Assembly (NCBI RefSeq): GCF_000293885.2
Contig: NZ_CP010945.1
Span: 4,794,001 to 4,858,000 of the forward strand
Origin: Pseudomonas fluorescens NCIMB 11764
GTDB taxonomy: Bacteria; Pseudomonadota; Gammaproteobacteria; Pseudomonadales; Pseudomonadaceae
Reading direction: 5' to 3'
DNA length: 64,000 bases
A program made the position numbers and the translations under genes. The notes below the pieces were generated by a model. That model did no database searches. It worked only from the letters and a program-made list of their open reading frames with translations, and was not told the DNA's origin. Of the stretch, positions 27,136 through 35,207 are shown piece by piece; within the stretch, counting starts at the first letter, position 1, and each line of letters opens with the position of its first letter.

Positions 27136-27873
27136 ATGGCACTGCCAATTGATACCACCTCTACGGAATCCAGCTTCCGCGTGGTGGCCCGAACCATTGA
27201 ACAGCAGATCCTCTCCGGGGAAATCAATCCCGGGGACATCCTGCCGGCTGAAGCCAGGCTAGCGGAACAACTGGGCGTAAACCGCTCGACCATCCGGGAG
27301 GCCATCCGGGTCCTGGAGCAGAACGGTTTTGTCAAACGCGAACCGGGGCGACGCAAGTTGATCACCTCGATCCCGCATTCCGGTGAGATCTCCCAGCGCC
27401 TCACCGCCACCATGGTGCTCAACCAGGTGACGTTCGAGGAGTTGTGGGAAGCGATGTACGCCCTGGAGCCGGCAGCCGCAGCTGCCGCAGCGGTACGTGG
27501 CAACGACGAGGATTTTGCCGCAATCGAGGTCAATCTCGCCGCGACGCGCCAGGCACTGGAGGACTGTGCAAGCCTGGTGGAACTGGATATCGAGTTCCAC
27601 GAATTAGTGGCCAAGGCAACACGCAACCGGGCGATCCAAATGGCCAGGGCGCCATTGAGCACGCTTTTTTATCCGCCCTTTTACACGGTGATGTCGCAGC
27701 TCAATGCGGGTCAGCGCTTATTGACCGCTCACGAACATATTTACCAGGCCATTCGCGATCACGACACGGTCAATGCCCGGGGCTGGATGGAAAAACACAT
27801 TCAGGACTTCGAACGTGGCTATGAGTTGGCGAACCTGAACATGAACAGTCCGGTGCATATGCCCGAACGATGA
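27136..27873 (+). CDS. GntR-family regulator, FadR subfamily (FCD domain)
   Basis: 245 aa. The winged helix is at about 15-75 (IEQQILSGEINPGDILPAEARLAEQLG, VNRSTIREAIRVLEQNGFVKR), followed by an all-helical FCD ligand domain whose metal-type residues include D (ELDIEFHELV) and later H (LTAHEHIYQAI). An in-frame TTG at 27118 overlaps the synthetase stop and is an alternative start. Being the last regulator in the acyl-CoA operon, it probably represses it and binds an acid or CoA intermediate; GTCCGAC repeats at 21048 and 21121 are candidate sites. Confidence 0.85.
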   Translation: MALPIDTTSTESSFRVVARTIEQQILSGEINPGDILPAEARLAEQLGVNRSTIREAIRVLEQNGFVKREPGRRKLITSIPHSGEISQRLTATMVLNQVTFEELWEAMYALEPAAAAAAAVRGNDEDFAAIEVNLAATRQALEDCASLVELDIEFHELVAKATRNRAIQMARAPLSTLFYPPFYTVMSQLNAGQRLLTAHEHIYQAIRDHDTVNARGWMEKHIQDFERGYELANLNMNSPVHMPER

Positions 27874-27880
27874 GGTCAGC

Positions 27881-28594
27881 ATGAACACAAAGGCCTTTTC
27901 CATGAACATTCACGATCCGCAGCTCAGTACTCGGCAAGCCATCACGTCACGCCGTTCGGTACGCGCTTTTTTGCGCACGCCGGTACCACGCGAGACAGTC
28001 GAGCACGTTCTGGAACTGGCAGCCCGCGCACCAAGTGGATCGAATGTTCAACCCTGGCAGGTTTGGGTACTGACAGGCGCCCCGCTCTACGATCTCGGCC
28101 AGGAACTGCAAGCCCTGGCGCTGAATGCAGAGTCGGAGCACGCCGAAAACCCGCAAGTGCATCACGTGCGCGAACCGTACCGCTCCCGGCGTCGAAAAGT
28201 CGCTCAGGACTTGTACCAGGCCGTGAATATCAATCGCGATGAAATGCAAAAAATGCGTGTGCAAACATCACGCAACTTCGTTTTTTTCGATGCCCCGGTT
28301 GGGCTGTTCTTTACCATCGATCGGGATCTCGATAACGGCCGCTGGCTCGATTACGGGATGTTCCTGCAGACCCTGATGCTGGCGGCAAAAGCCCATGGTC
28401 TCGACACCTGTGCCCAGCAGGCCTTCGTCAAATACGAAACGCTGATCGCTCGGCGCCTGGGCCTGGATGACAACCAGAGGCTAGTGTGCGGCATGGCGCT
28501 TGGTTTTGCCGACCCGAGTGCGCCGTCAAACAGTTTCATTGCCGAACGCGCGCCGTTATCGGCATTCGCGCAGTTCGTCGTCACTTTGAACTGA
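27881..28594 (+). CDS. Nitroreductase-family flavoprotein
   Basis: 237 aa FMN protein: the opening AITSRRSVRAFLRTPVPRE and AARAPSGSNVQPWQVWV are the FMN-binding signatures, and the C-terminal CGMALGFADPSAPSN fits. Members reduce nitro groups, quinones or enones. GAGG lies before ATG 27881. It follows the GntR gene by 7 bases, so it belongs to the same transcript; enone reduction is a possible task in the pathway. Confidence 0.87.
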   Translation: MNTKAFSMNIHDPQLSTRQAITSRRSVRAFLRTPVPRETVEHVLELAARAPSGSNVQPWQVWVLTGAPLYDLGQELQALALNAESEHAENPQVHHVREPYRSRRRKVAQDLYQAVNINRDEMQKMRVQTSRNFVFFDAPVGLFFTIDRDLDNGRWLDYGMFLQTLMLAAKAHGLDTCAQQAFVKYETLIARRLGLDDNQRLVCGMALGFADPSAPSNSFIAERAPLSAFAQFVVTLN

Positions 28595-28617
28595 ACAACA
28601 AAACCCGGAGCTACAGG

Positions 28618-29379
28618 ATGGATATCGACAATAAGGTTGTGGTGGTCGCCGGTGGCGGCTCAGGTCTTGGCCAGGCAACGGCCCAGGATCTTGCGGCGCG
28701 TGGCGCCCGCGTGGTGATCGTGGACCTTAACGAACAGGCCGTGCACGAGGTCGCCAGCAAAGTTGACGGCTTGGCAGTCATCTGCGACGTGGCGGATGAC
28801 GAGGCGTCTCGGATCGCCATGCAGACGATTGTGGAACGTGTCGGACGACCTCACGTACTGGTCAATTGTGCGGGCATTGCCCCTTCCGCGCGAATCATTG
28901 GCAAACGGGGCCCGGCATCGCTCAGTGATTTCGAACGGGTCATTCGTATTAATCTGTTGGGCACCTTCAACTGGCTGCGTCTGGCGGCAGACGCCATGAA
29001 AGACAATACGCCCAACGATGATGGTGAACGAGGCGTGATCATCAATACCGCCTCGATAGCCGCCTATGAAGGCCAGATCGGCCAAAGTGCCTATGCCGCC
29101 TCCAAGGGAGCAATCGTCTCCATGACATTGCCCGCAGCCAGGGAGTTGGCACGTTTTGGCATTCGCGTGACGGCGATTGCGCCAGGCTTGTTCGGCACTG
29201 CGATGCTTGAGGCAATCGACGCCGACATCAAGGAGCGACTGATCGCTGATATACCGTTTCCTCATCGCTTCGGAAAACCGTCCGAGTTTTCCGCGATGGT
29301 CGGCGCGATCATAGAAAATCCGATGCTCAACGGCTCGGTCATCCGGCTGGACGCCGCACTGCGCATGCAAGCGCAATAA
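28618..29379 (+). CDS. SDR, HSD10-like 3-hydroxyacyl-CoA dehydrogenase
   Basis: 253 aa. VAGGGSGLGQATAQDLAARG, NCAGIAPSARIIGKRG, the catalytic GQSAYAASKGAIVSM and APGLFGTAMLE segments closely follow type-2 3-hydroxyacyl-CoA dehydrogenase (HSD17B10), which oxidises 3-hydroxyacyl and 2-methyl-3-hydroxyacyl CoA esters. ATG at 28618 follows CCCGGAG. It gives the oxidation step between the enoyl-CoA hydratase and the SCP2-type thiolase of this region. Preference for a branched chain is inferred. Confidence 0.87.
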   Translation: MDIDNKVVVVAGGGSGLGQATAQDLAARGARVVIVDLNEQAVHEVASKVDGLAVICDVADDEASRIAMQTIVERVGRPHVLVNCAGIAPSARIIGKRGPASLSDFERVIRINLLGTFNWLRLAADAMKDNTPNDDGERGVIINTASIAAYEGQIGQSAYAASKGAIVSMTLPAARELARFGIRVTAIAPGLFGTAMLEAIDADIKERLIADIPFPHRFGKPSEFSAMVGAIIENPMLNGSVIRLDAALRMQAQ

Positions 29380-29586
29380 ATTCCCCACGCTCCATATCGG
29401 TACCCGATGTGCACTTTCATTTGCGATCGCACAACAACTTGATCAATTAAAAAACGGCAACAGTAAATACCGCGGCATAAAGATGATCGCCAGTAACGTT
29501 TTCGCGCGCGCGTAAAAAAACACCGCAATAAATAACAGCGTTGATGCTCTCTCGTGCTTCCAATAATAATTTTCGGAGACAACATA

Positions 29587-30894
29587 ATGCACTCTAACTC
29601 TACCGTCGGAAAATCCGACCCGCTTGATGCCACTTACAAAAAAATAACCTGGCGCTTGCTTCCCTATTTATTCATCGCCTATGTGTTTGCGTATCTCGAT
29701 CGGGTCAATATCGGATTCGCCGCTGTGCAAATGAAAGCTGATCTGAACTTTACCGATGCTGTTTACGGGTTGGGTGCCGGCGTATTTTTTATCGGTTATT
29801 TCATGTGTGAAATCCCCAGTAATTTGCTGATGAACAAAATAGGCGCCCGCTTGACCATCGCCCGCATCATGATCTGCTGGGGGCTGGTATCCAGTTGCAT
29901 GATGCTGGTGACCAGTCCGACGTCGTTTTATCTGTTACGGCTTTTATTGGGCATCTTCGAAGCCGGCTTTGCACCCGGAGTGCTGTTGTATCTGACGCTG
30001 TGGTATCCACCGGCACGCAGGGCACAGATGGCTGCTATTTTTCTCAGTGGTGCCGCAGTCGCAGGTTTGATCGGCGCGCCAATCTCCGGCTGGATGCTCG
30101 ACGCGCTGGATGAATACGCCGGATTGCATGGATGGCAATGGCTGTTCATGCTCGAAGGTATTCCTTCGGTTTTTCTGGGCTTGATGGCATTGGTGATGTT
30201 GCCGGATCGCCCTGGCGCGGCAAGCTGGCTTACACCTGAAGAAAAAAATCGCATCAAGGCCGAACTGGTTACCGGGCAGTCAACAGCCCACCATGGTTTT
30301 ATCGACGCGTTGCGCGATCCGGTCATTTATTACATTGCTCTCGCCTGGTTTACCGTGATTTGCGGTATTTATGCCGTGGCTTTCTGGATGCCCATGCTCA
30401 TGCAGGACGCCGGGATCAAAACCTCCACTCAGATCGGCCTGTGGTCGATCATTCCCTACGGCTTCGCAGCCATTGGCATGGTGTTGATATCGCGTCACTC
30501 CGACAAAGTCATGGAGCGTCGATGGCATGCAGCGACCTGTGCCTTGCTTGGGGCGCTAGGCCTCGGTCTGCTTCCGTTTGTACACGACAATTTCTTCCTG
30601 ACCATGGCAGCTTTGACCCTGGCCAGCACGGCGGTCTTCTCTGCCATGCCGATTACCTTGGCAATGCCCATGTGCTATCTGTCCGGCAAAGCTGCTCCGG
30701 GCGGTATTGCCTTTGTCAACACGATCGGTTTGTTGGGCGGCGTGGCCAGCCCTTACATGCTGGGCCTGATCAAGACCAATACAGGCAGTCTGGACAACGG
30801 GTTGTTTCTCATCGCGGCGTTGCTGGTAATCGGCTCGTTGCTGGTGGTGGGATTCGTGCGCCTGGAACCGCAAAACAAACCTGTAGTTGTCTGA
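29587..30894 (+). CDS. MFS transporter, ACS family (paralog of the one at 12491)
   Basis: 435 aa, 12 membrane segments, opening TWRLLPYLFIAYVFAYLDR. KADLNFTDAVYGLGAG, RLTIARIMICWGLVSS and PPARRAQMAAIFLSGA are close to identical in the transporter at 12491. Probably imports the acid substrate of this region. The ATG at 29587 has TTCGGAG upstream; it starts a transcript separate from the SDR gene (207-base gap) and ends at a strong terminator. Confidence 0.9.
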   Translation: MHSNSTVGKSDPLDATYKKITWRLLPYLFIAYVFAYLDRVNIGFAAVQMKADLNFTDAVYGLGAGVFFIGYFMCEIPSNLLMNKIGARLTIARIMICWGLVSSCMMLVTSPTSFYLLRLLLGIFEAGFAPGVLLYLTLWYPPARRAQMAAIFLSGAAVAGLIGAPISGWMLDALDEYAGLHGWQWLFMLEGIPSVFLGLMALVMLPDRPGAASWLTPEEKNRIKAELVTGQSTAHHGFIDALRDPVIYYIALAWFTVICGIYAVAFWMPMLMQDAGIKTSTQIGLWSIIPYGFAAIGMVLISRHSDKVMERRWHAATCALLGALGLGLLPFVHDNFFLTMAALTLASTAVFSAMPITLAMPMCYLSGKAAPGGIAFVNTIGLLGGVASPYMLGLIKTNTGSLDNGLFLIAALLVIGSLLVVGFVRLEPQNKPVVV

Positions 30895-30930
30895 GATGCT
30901 TTTCTGATTTCAGCCATTAGGTAACCGCAT

Positions 30931-30978
30931 CGCAGGACGAGACTGTCTTATTTCAGTCAGTCTCGTCCTGCGCTTTTT
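30931..30978 (+). terminator. Rho-independent terminator after the MFS gene
   Basis: A perfect 15-bp stem (30931-30945 with 30958-30972), 12-nt loop and CTTTTTCC tail. It separates the acyl-CoA transcript from the LeuC-like operon. Confidence 0.9.
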
Positions 30979-31000
30979 CCGTCAATCAATTAGAACAGTG

Positions 31001-31030
31001 ACTGGCTGCAATCAGAATTATGCGTTTGCC
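31001..31030. repeat. 30-bp conserved promoter element, copy 2
   Basis: 27 of 30 bases match 15959-15988. It lies about 70 bases upstream of the LeuC-like start, directly after the terminator, so it is in the promoter region of the LeuCD-like transcript. Confidence 0.7.
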
Positions 31031-31100
31031 CGTTCGGCATCAAAATCAAATAATCAACTTATAGACAACCCATTATTTGCGCTCACGCAGGAGTATTCCT

Positions 31101-32357
31101 ATGGGCTACACCATGACTGAAAAGATTCTGGCCCGTACCGCTGGGTTGGCAGCAGTCAACGCCGGCGATGAAGTTCAAGTCAAACCGGATTTCGTATTGG
31201 CATATGACTTTCCCGGTTATACCGATCGCTACTTCAAGGAAATGGAAAGCGAGTTTCAGGTTATCCAGGTAAAAGAGCCAGAACGCTTTGGCGTATTTAT
31301 CGATCACATGGTGCCGGCCATTAATCCGGAAGAAGAAAACTTCCACAAGGAAACCCGGGACTGGACAACGCGTAACGGTGTGGAAGTATTCGAGCGTCGC
31401 GGCATTGGTCATCAGGTGGCGGCTGAAGTCGGTTATGCGGTGCCTGGCGCATTGGCTGTGCATTTTGATCCACACATTTCGCAGTTGGGAACGTTCGGTA
31501 CATTAGCCCTGGGCATTCACCGCAACATGCTACAAGCCTATGTTCAGGATACGGTTTCCTTGCGAGTGCCGGAGACTGTGCGGATCGATTTCATCGGCCA
31601 TTTGCAAGACGGTGTCATGGCCCGCGATGTGCTGAATCATCTGGTCAAAACCCTGGGCCCGAGCGCCTGCCAGTTCTGCGTGATGGAGTTGGGCGGTCGC
31701 GGGCTCGCCAACCTGTCCGTCGAAGGCTTGCAGACCATTACCGGCCTGGCGATGTTCACCGGTGCAATTTCCGCGATTGTCGCGCCTGATGCCGCGCGCC
31801 TCGACTATGCCCTGCCTCTGGCTCGAAAAGTTCTCGAGCCGGTATACAGCGATCCGGATGCCCGGTATCAGGCGATCCACACCATCGACTTGAGCGCTAT
31901 CGAGCCGGTTATTGTCATTCCACCCAGCTCCGCCGGTACCCGCGATCTTGCCGAGTACATCGGTATGGAAGTGCAAGTCGGCTATCTCGGTTCCTGCGCC
32001 TCCGGACGCCTGGAAGACCTGCGCATCGCGGCGCGTATTCTTCGCGGCCGCACATTGGCGCCTGGCTTCACGTTGTATGTCGTTCCGACCAGTCAACACA
32101 TCATGGCCGAAGCGGCCCGGGAAGGCTTGTTGACCACGCTGGTGGAGGCCGGCGCTTTTGTCTCGTCGCCCAGTTGCGACTACTGCTATGGCCGGATAGG
32201 CACCATGAATGCGGGGCAGCGTGCCGTTTCCACCGGAACCTTGAACGTACGTGGTCGGATGGGCAGTACCGACGCTGAAATCTACCTGTGCAGCGCCGCC
32301 GCTGTGGCTGCTGCCGCAATCGAAGGCAAGGTCGCTGACCCTCGCCATTATCTTTGA
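31101..32357 (+). CDS. Aconitase-superfamily large subunit, LeuC-like (divergent)
   Basis: 418 aa. The [4Fe-4S] ligands are visible: C298 (YLGSCASGRLEDL), C358 and C361 (SPSCDYCYG), and the FIDHMVPA segment is conserved. The usual DSHT motif is altered to FDPH (122-125), so one active-site residue differs. Family members dehydrate or hydrate hydroxyacids: isopropylmalate, citramalate, homoaconitate, or 2,3-dimethylmalate (DmdA). CAGGAG precedes ATG 31101 and the LeuD-like subunit follows. Leucine synthesis is unlikely because no leuB lies near and the catabolic context is strong. Confidence 0.85.
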   Translation: MGYTMTEKILARTAGLAAVNAGDEVQVKPDFVLAYDFPGYTDRYFKEMESEFQVIQVKEPERFGVFIDHMVPAINPEEENFHKETRDWTTRNGVEVFERRGIGHQVAAEVGYAVPGALAVHFDPHISQLGTFGTLALGIHRNMLQAYVQDTVSLRVPETVRIDFIGHLQDGVMARDVLNHLVKTLGPSACQFCVMELGGRGLANLSVEGLQTITGLAMFTGAISAIVAPDAARLDYALPLARKVLEPVYSDPDARYQAIHTIDLSAIEPVIVIPPSSAGTRDLAEYIGMEVQVGYLGSCASGRLEDLRIAARILRGRTLAPGFTLYVVPTSQHIMAEAAREGLLTTLVEAGAFVSSPSCDYCYGRIGTMNAGQRAVSTGTLNVRGRMGSTDAEIYLCSAAAVAAAAIEGKVADPRHYL

Positions 32358-32366
32358 GGATTCGTC

Positions 32367-32879
32367 ATGAGCCTGCTCAATCTACGCGGCCGTGTGGCTT
32401 ACGTATTCGAAGAGGAAAATTTCGATATCGATCAAATTGTGGGTGTCAAGAATATCCGCACAAGCGATGCCGAAGCGTTGGCCAAGTTGGCCATGAGTGC
32501 TTACGACGAACACTTTGCGCGGGACATGCGACCCGGTGACGTGTTGGTCGGTGCTGCCAACTTCGGCTATGGGCATCCACACTACCCACCGATGATCGCC
32601 ATGCGCCAATTGGGTATCACTGCGGTGATCGCCGAGTCCTTTTCGCCAGGTTACTGGTGGGGAGAAATGGCCGAAGGCTTTCCGCAAATCGAATGCCCGG
32701 GCATCACCCGACTGGTGAAGCGCTGGGACGAGATTGAAGTGGATTGGCAGCGCCTTCGGGTGATCAACCACAGTCAAGGCACCGAACTGACGTTCCGGCC
32801 CTTCAGCCAATCCGACCTGCATGTGCTCGAGGCCGGAGGGCTCATTCCCTACATCAAACAACAACGGCAATGCCGATAG
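32367..32879 (+). CDS. Aconitase-superfamily small (swivel) subunit, LeuD-like, lacking the SSRE signature
   Basis: 170 aa, the length of a stand-alone swivel domain. It keeps AANFGYG (64-69), where LeuD proteins continue SSREHAP, but here the next residues are HPHYPP, so the serine and arginine used for catalysis and substrate binding are missing. The rest (RQLGITAVIAESFSPGYWW, FRPFSQSDL-like C-terminus) keeps the fold. It follows the large subunit by 9 bases and surely works with it, but on an unusual substrate or with different chemistry. Confidence 0.82.
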   Translation: MSLLNLRGRVAYVFEEENFDIDQIVGVKNIRTSDAEALAKLAMSAYDEHFARDMRPGDVLVGAANFGYGHPHYPPMIAMRQLGITAVIAESFSPGYWWGEMAEGFPQIECPGITRLVKRWDEIEVDWQRLRVINHSQGTELTFRPFSQSDLHVLEAGGLIPYIKQQRQCR

Positions 32880-32899
32880 ACTTCCTCAGGAGAACCGAA

Positions 32900-33757
32900 A
32901 TGCGCGCAAAGAACAGCTTTTACCCACTGACCGAAGCCTTCAGCGGCCCCAAGGCGCTAGTGATTCCAGGGGCCTACGATGCATTGAGCGCCATGCTGGT
33001 ACAAGCGGCCGGTTATCCGGCGGTCTATGTCGGTAGCTATGCAACGGCGGCCGCCGGATTTGGCCTGGCGGACGTCGGCGTGCTGACGCTGGATGAGCTG
33101 GCCCGGCATGCCAAGTCGGTCAGCGGCGCAGTCAGCGTGCCAGTGATTGCTGATGCCGAGGGTGGTTTCTTCGACCCCGCCAATATCTGGCGCACTGTGC
33201 AGGCCTTCGAAGACGCGGGCGTGTCGGCTATTCATATCGAGGATCATGCCGGTGGCAAACACACCAATCTGGAACAGAAGCTGATTCCGTTAGAGCTGAT
33301 GCTGCAACGTTTGCAGGCCGCCATGGATGCGCGACGCAACCCGGAATTCATCATCATCGCTCGAACCGATGCCATCTGGGCGACTCACAATGTCGATGAG
33401 TGCGTTACACGCTTGAAAGCGTTTGCGCAAATCGGCATCACGCACTTTTTTGCGAACGGTGCAGACCCGGCCACGTTGCGAGAAATCAAAAAGCAGGTGC
33501 CGGGCAACTACATCGTGATCAACCTGCCCAGCATACGCAATCGGGATGAGTGGGATGGCGCTGCCGATGTCGTGATCGATTACGCATTCTGCCTGCTGGC
33601 GGCGAGCAAGGCTCTGCAAGTGGCACTCGATCAATTTACAAGTAGCCCCGACGCAAATCGCTCGGACGCATTGATCGAAGACTTTGAAGCGTTTGAGCAT
33701 CGTCTGGGCTACAGCGAGTTTACCGAGCGAGCGCTGCGCTACGCCCGTCACGATTAA
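32900..33757 (+). CDS. Isocitrate lyase / PEP mutase superfamily protein
   Basis: 285 aa TIM barrel with the ICL/PEPM pattern: IPGAYDALSAML, VGSYATAAAGFG, PVIADAEGGFF (D85 metal ligand), IHIEDHAGGKHTN and ARTDAIWA. The KKCGH active-site loop of C-C lyases is not present; this loop reads GGKHTN, with no cysteine. 2,3-dimethylmalate lyase, methylisocitrate lyase, oxaloacetate decarboxylase and PEP mutase are all relatives; with a LeuCD-like pair upstream, a lyase making pyruvate plus a short acid is tempting but not proven. AGGAG 6-7 bases before ATG. Confidence 0.8.
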   Translation: MRAKNSFYPLTEAFSGPKALVIPGAYDALSAMLVQAAGYPAVYVGSYATAAAGFGLADVGVLTLDELARHAKSVSGAVSVPVIADAEGGFFDPANIWRTVQAFEDAGVSAIHIEDHAGGKHTNLEQKLIPLELMLQRLQAAMDARRNPEFIIIARTDAIWATHNVDECVTRLKAFAQIGITHFFANGADPATLREIKKQVPGNYIVINLPSIRNRDEWDGAADVVIDYAFCLLAASKALQVALDQFTSSPDANRSDALIEDFEAFEHRLGYSEFTERALRYARHD

Positions 33758-34418
33758 AGCCGAACTCAATGTATTTCGAACGTGTCCAGTCTATCCGGCC
33801 TGCCGGAACACACTGATCGGCCATCCTGCGAAACCGCCCATGAATCTGATGGCAATACTTGTATTGTTTCTTCAATTGATGACATCGCCTCACGCTGCCC
33901 GACCACCGGAAATCGTGATGAGCAGAAGAAAAACCATTCCTTGGGCGGGACTTGCGTACCGGCGTCCATGCATTTCGACGATTATCTTCAAGAAAAAAAA
34001 TTGATGGCTTTTGGCTTGAACGAAGCGCGCTGGCGCAACGTATTCAGCAATGGCTGTTCGGTACTCTTCTCATAGGATTCTCCGTAAGGCTGGCACTGGT
34101 AAAGCAAGCCTGAATCCCAATTATTGAAGAGCTGTTTCATTGGCGACTGTGGTGTTCGCCCATTCGCGTCGGAACCGGCGCGAAATCACCGCCTTAACAA
34201 CTGGAGCACTTGATACAACCCCTTCGGTCAGGTCGGCTCAACCAGAGCGAGAGGCTCTCGGATGAGTCATCAATTCGGATAGAACTCGATTGGCGCCCGG
34301 AATAATACTGAAGTATGAGACGCCCATATACAGTGACTATCGGCTACAAACCTATGCACGACTGCTTATTTCCCTCTGGAAAGTTACTCTACTTTCAAAG
34401 GTTCCAGAGGACTTCATC
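33758..34418. other. 660-bp region without a recognised gene
   Basis: Open frames on both strands (for example 33782-34075 plus, 33766-33969 minus) show no family resemblance and no convincing ribosome binding sites. Base composition is more AT-rich than the neighbouring catabolic genes. It separates the catabolic region from the stress island and presumably holds the promoter of the LRAT-like gene. Confidence 0.5.
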
Positions 34419-35018
34419 GTGAACAAGCTACTGATGAAAACAATTGGCATTGTATCCTCCCTGGGTTCGATCTGTTTGAACTCGGTAGTCGTCAATATGG
34501 AATGTGAATCAAGCGTGAATGGCCCGTTTTTTGAAAACGGTTCCCGTGCCTGCAGCGTTAACAGTGCGCCAACACCATGGGAAGCAGACTCAAAGCATGC
34601 AGCCTTCATAGTCCGCGACGCTGATCGCCTGAGCCCCGGATCGCACCTGATGAGTCCGCGCAAGTTCTATGTTCATCACGGCATCTACCTTGGCGATGGC
34701 AAGGTCGCTCATTACTCTGGATTGAGTGCATCGCTGCAAGCCGGCCCTATCGAAGTCACTGACCTGGATCGCTTCGGCAACGGCAGTTCCATCTGGGTAG
34801 ATCAGGAGCAGTGCGCTTTTTCCAGCGACGAGATCATTGTGCGGGCCATGTCGAGAGTCGGTGAATCACAGTACAAAATCCTGTCAAACAACTGCGAACA
34901 CTTTTGCAATTGGTGTATCAACGGCAATAGCTACAGCGCACAAGTTACCGAGTACCTCCATCGCCCTTTCCGCTTGGTGCGCATACTTTTCTCGTCGAAG
35001 ACAGGTTTGATTGCTTAG
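34419..35018 (+). CDS. LRAT/NC-domain (lecithin retinol acyltransferase-like) protein
   Basis: 199 aa starting at GTG 34419, with CCAGAGG 8 bases upstream. The domain has the permuted NlpC/P60 catalytic set: H87 (VHHGIYLGDG), H98 (VAHYSG) and C159 in NCEHFCNWC, the typical NCEHF motif. LRAT-like enzymes transfer acyl groups or cleave phospholipids through a Cys thioester. A hydrophobic stretch near the N-terminus may be a membrane anchor. It stands alone between regions, with no recognised partner. Bacterial members are mostly uncharacterised; a role in lipid modification, toxin activity or defence are all possible. Confidence 0.78.
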   Translation: MNKLLMKTIGIVSSLGSICLNSVVVNMECESSVNGPFFENGSRACSVNSAPTPWEADSKHAAFIVRDADRLSPGSHLMSPRKFYVHHGIYLGDGKVAHYSGLSASLQAGPIEVTDLDRFGNGSSIWVDQEQCAFSSDEIIVRAMSRVGESQYKILSNNCEHFCNWCINGNSYSAQVTEYLHRPFRLVRILFSSKTGLIA

Positions 35019-35207
35019 TTTGTCGTACGCTTCCCCAACTTTATGTTAGCTGTCTTCACTCATAGAAACGCGGGAGCGACGTCGTTTCCCGGCACGAACC
35101 AAAACGCTTTGCTTTCGGATATGGGTTTTGCTTGCTGCAATTTCGCCAGGGGTGTTCACTGCAATCACCCGTAACGAAATGCGTTCCCAGCAGGCCTATT
35201 GATTGAT

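Noticed and set aside
31101..32879. Leucine biosynthesis isopropylmalate isomerase (leuCD)
   Set aside because: Active-site signatures are altered, no leuA/leuB nearby, and the operon also encodes an ICL/PEPM protein.
33684..34075. Overlapping frames after the ICL/PEPM gene
   Set aside because: No family resemblance and no start signals; likely non-coding.
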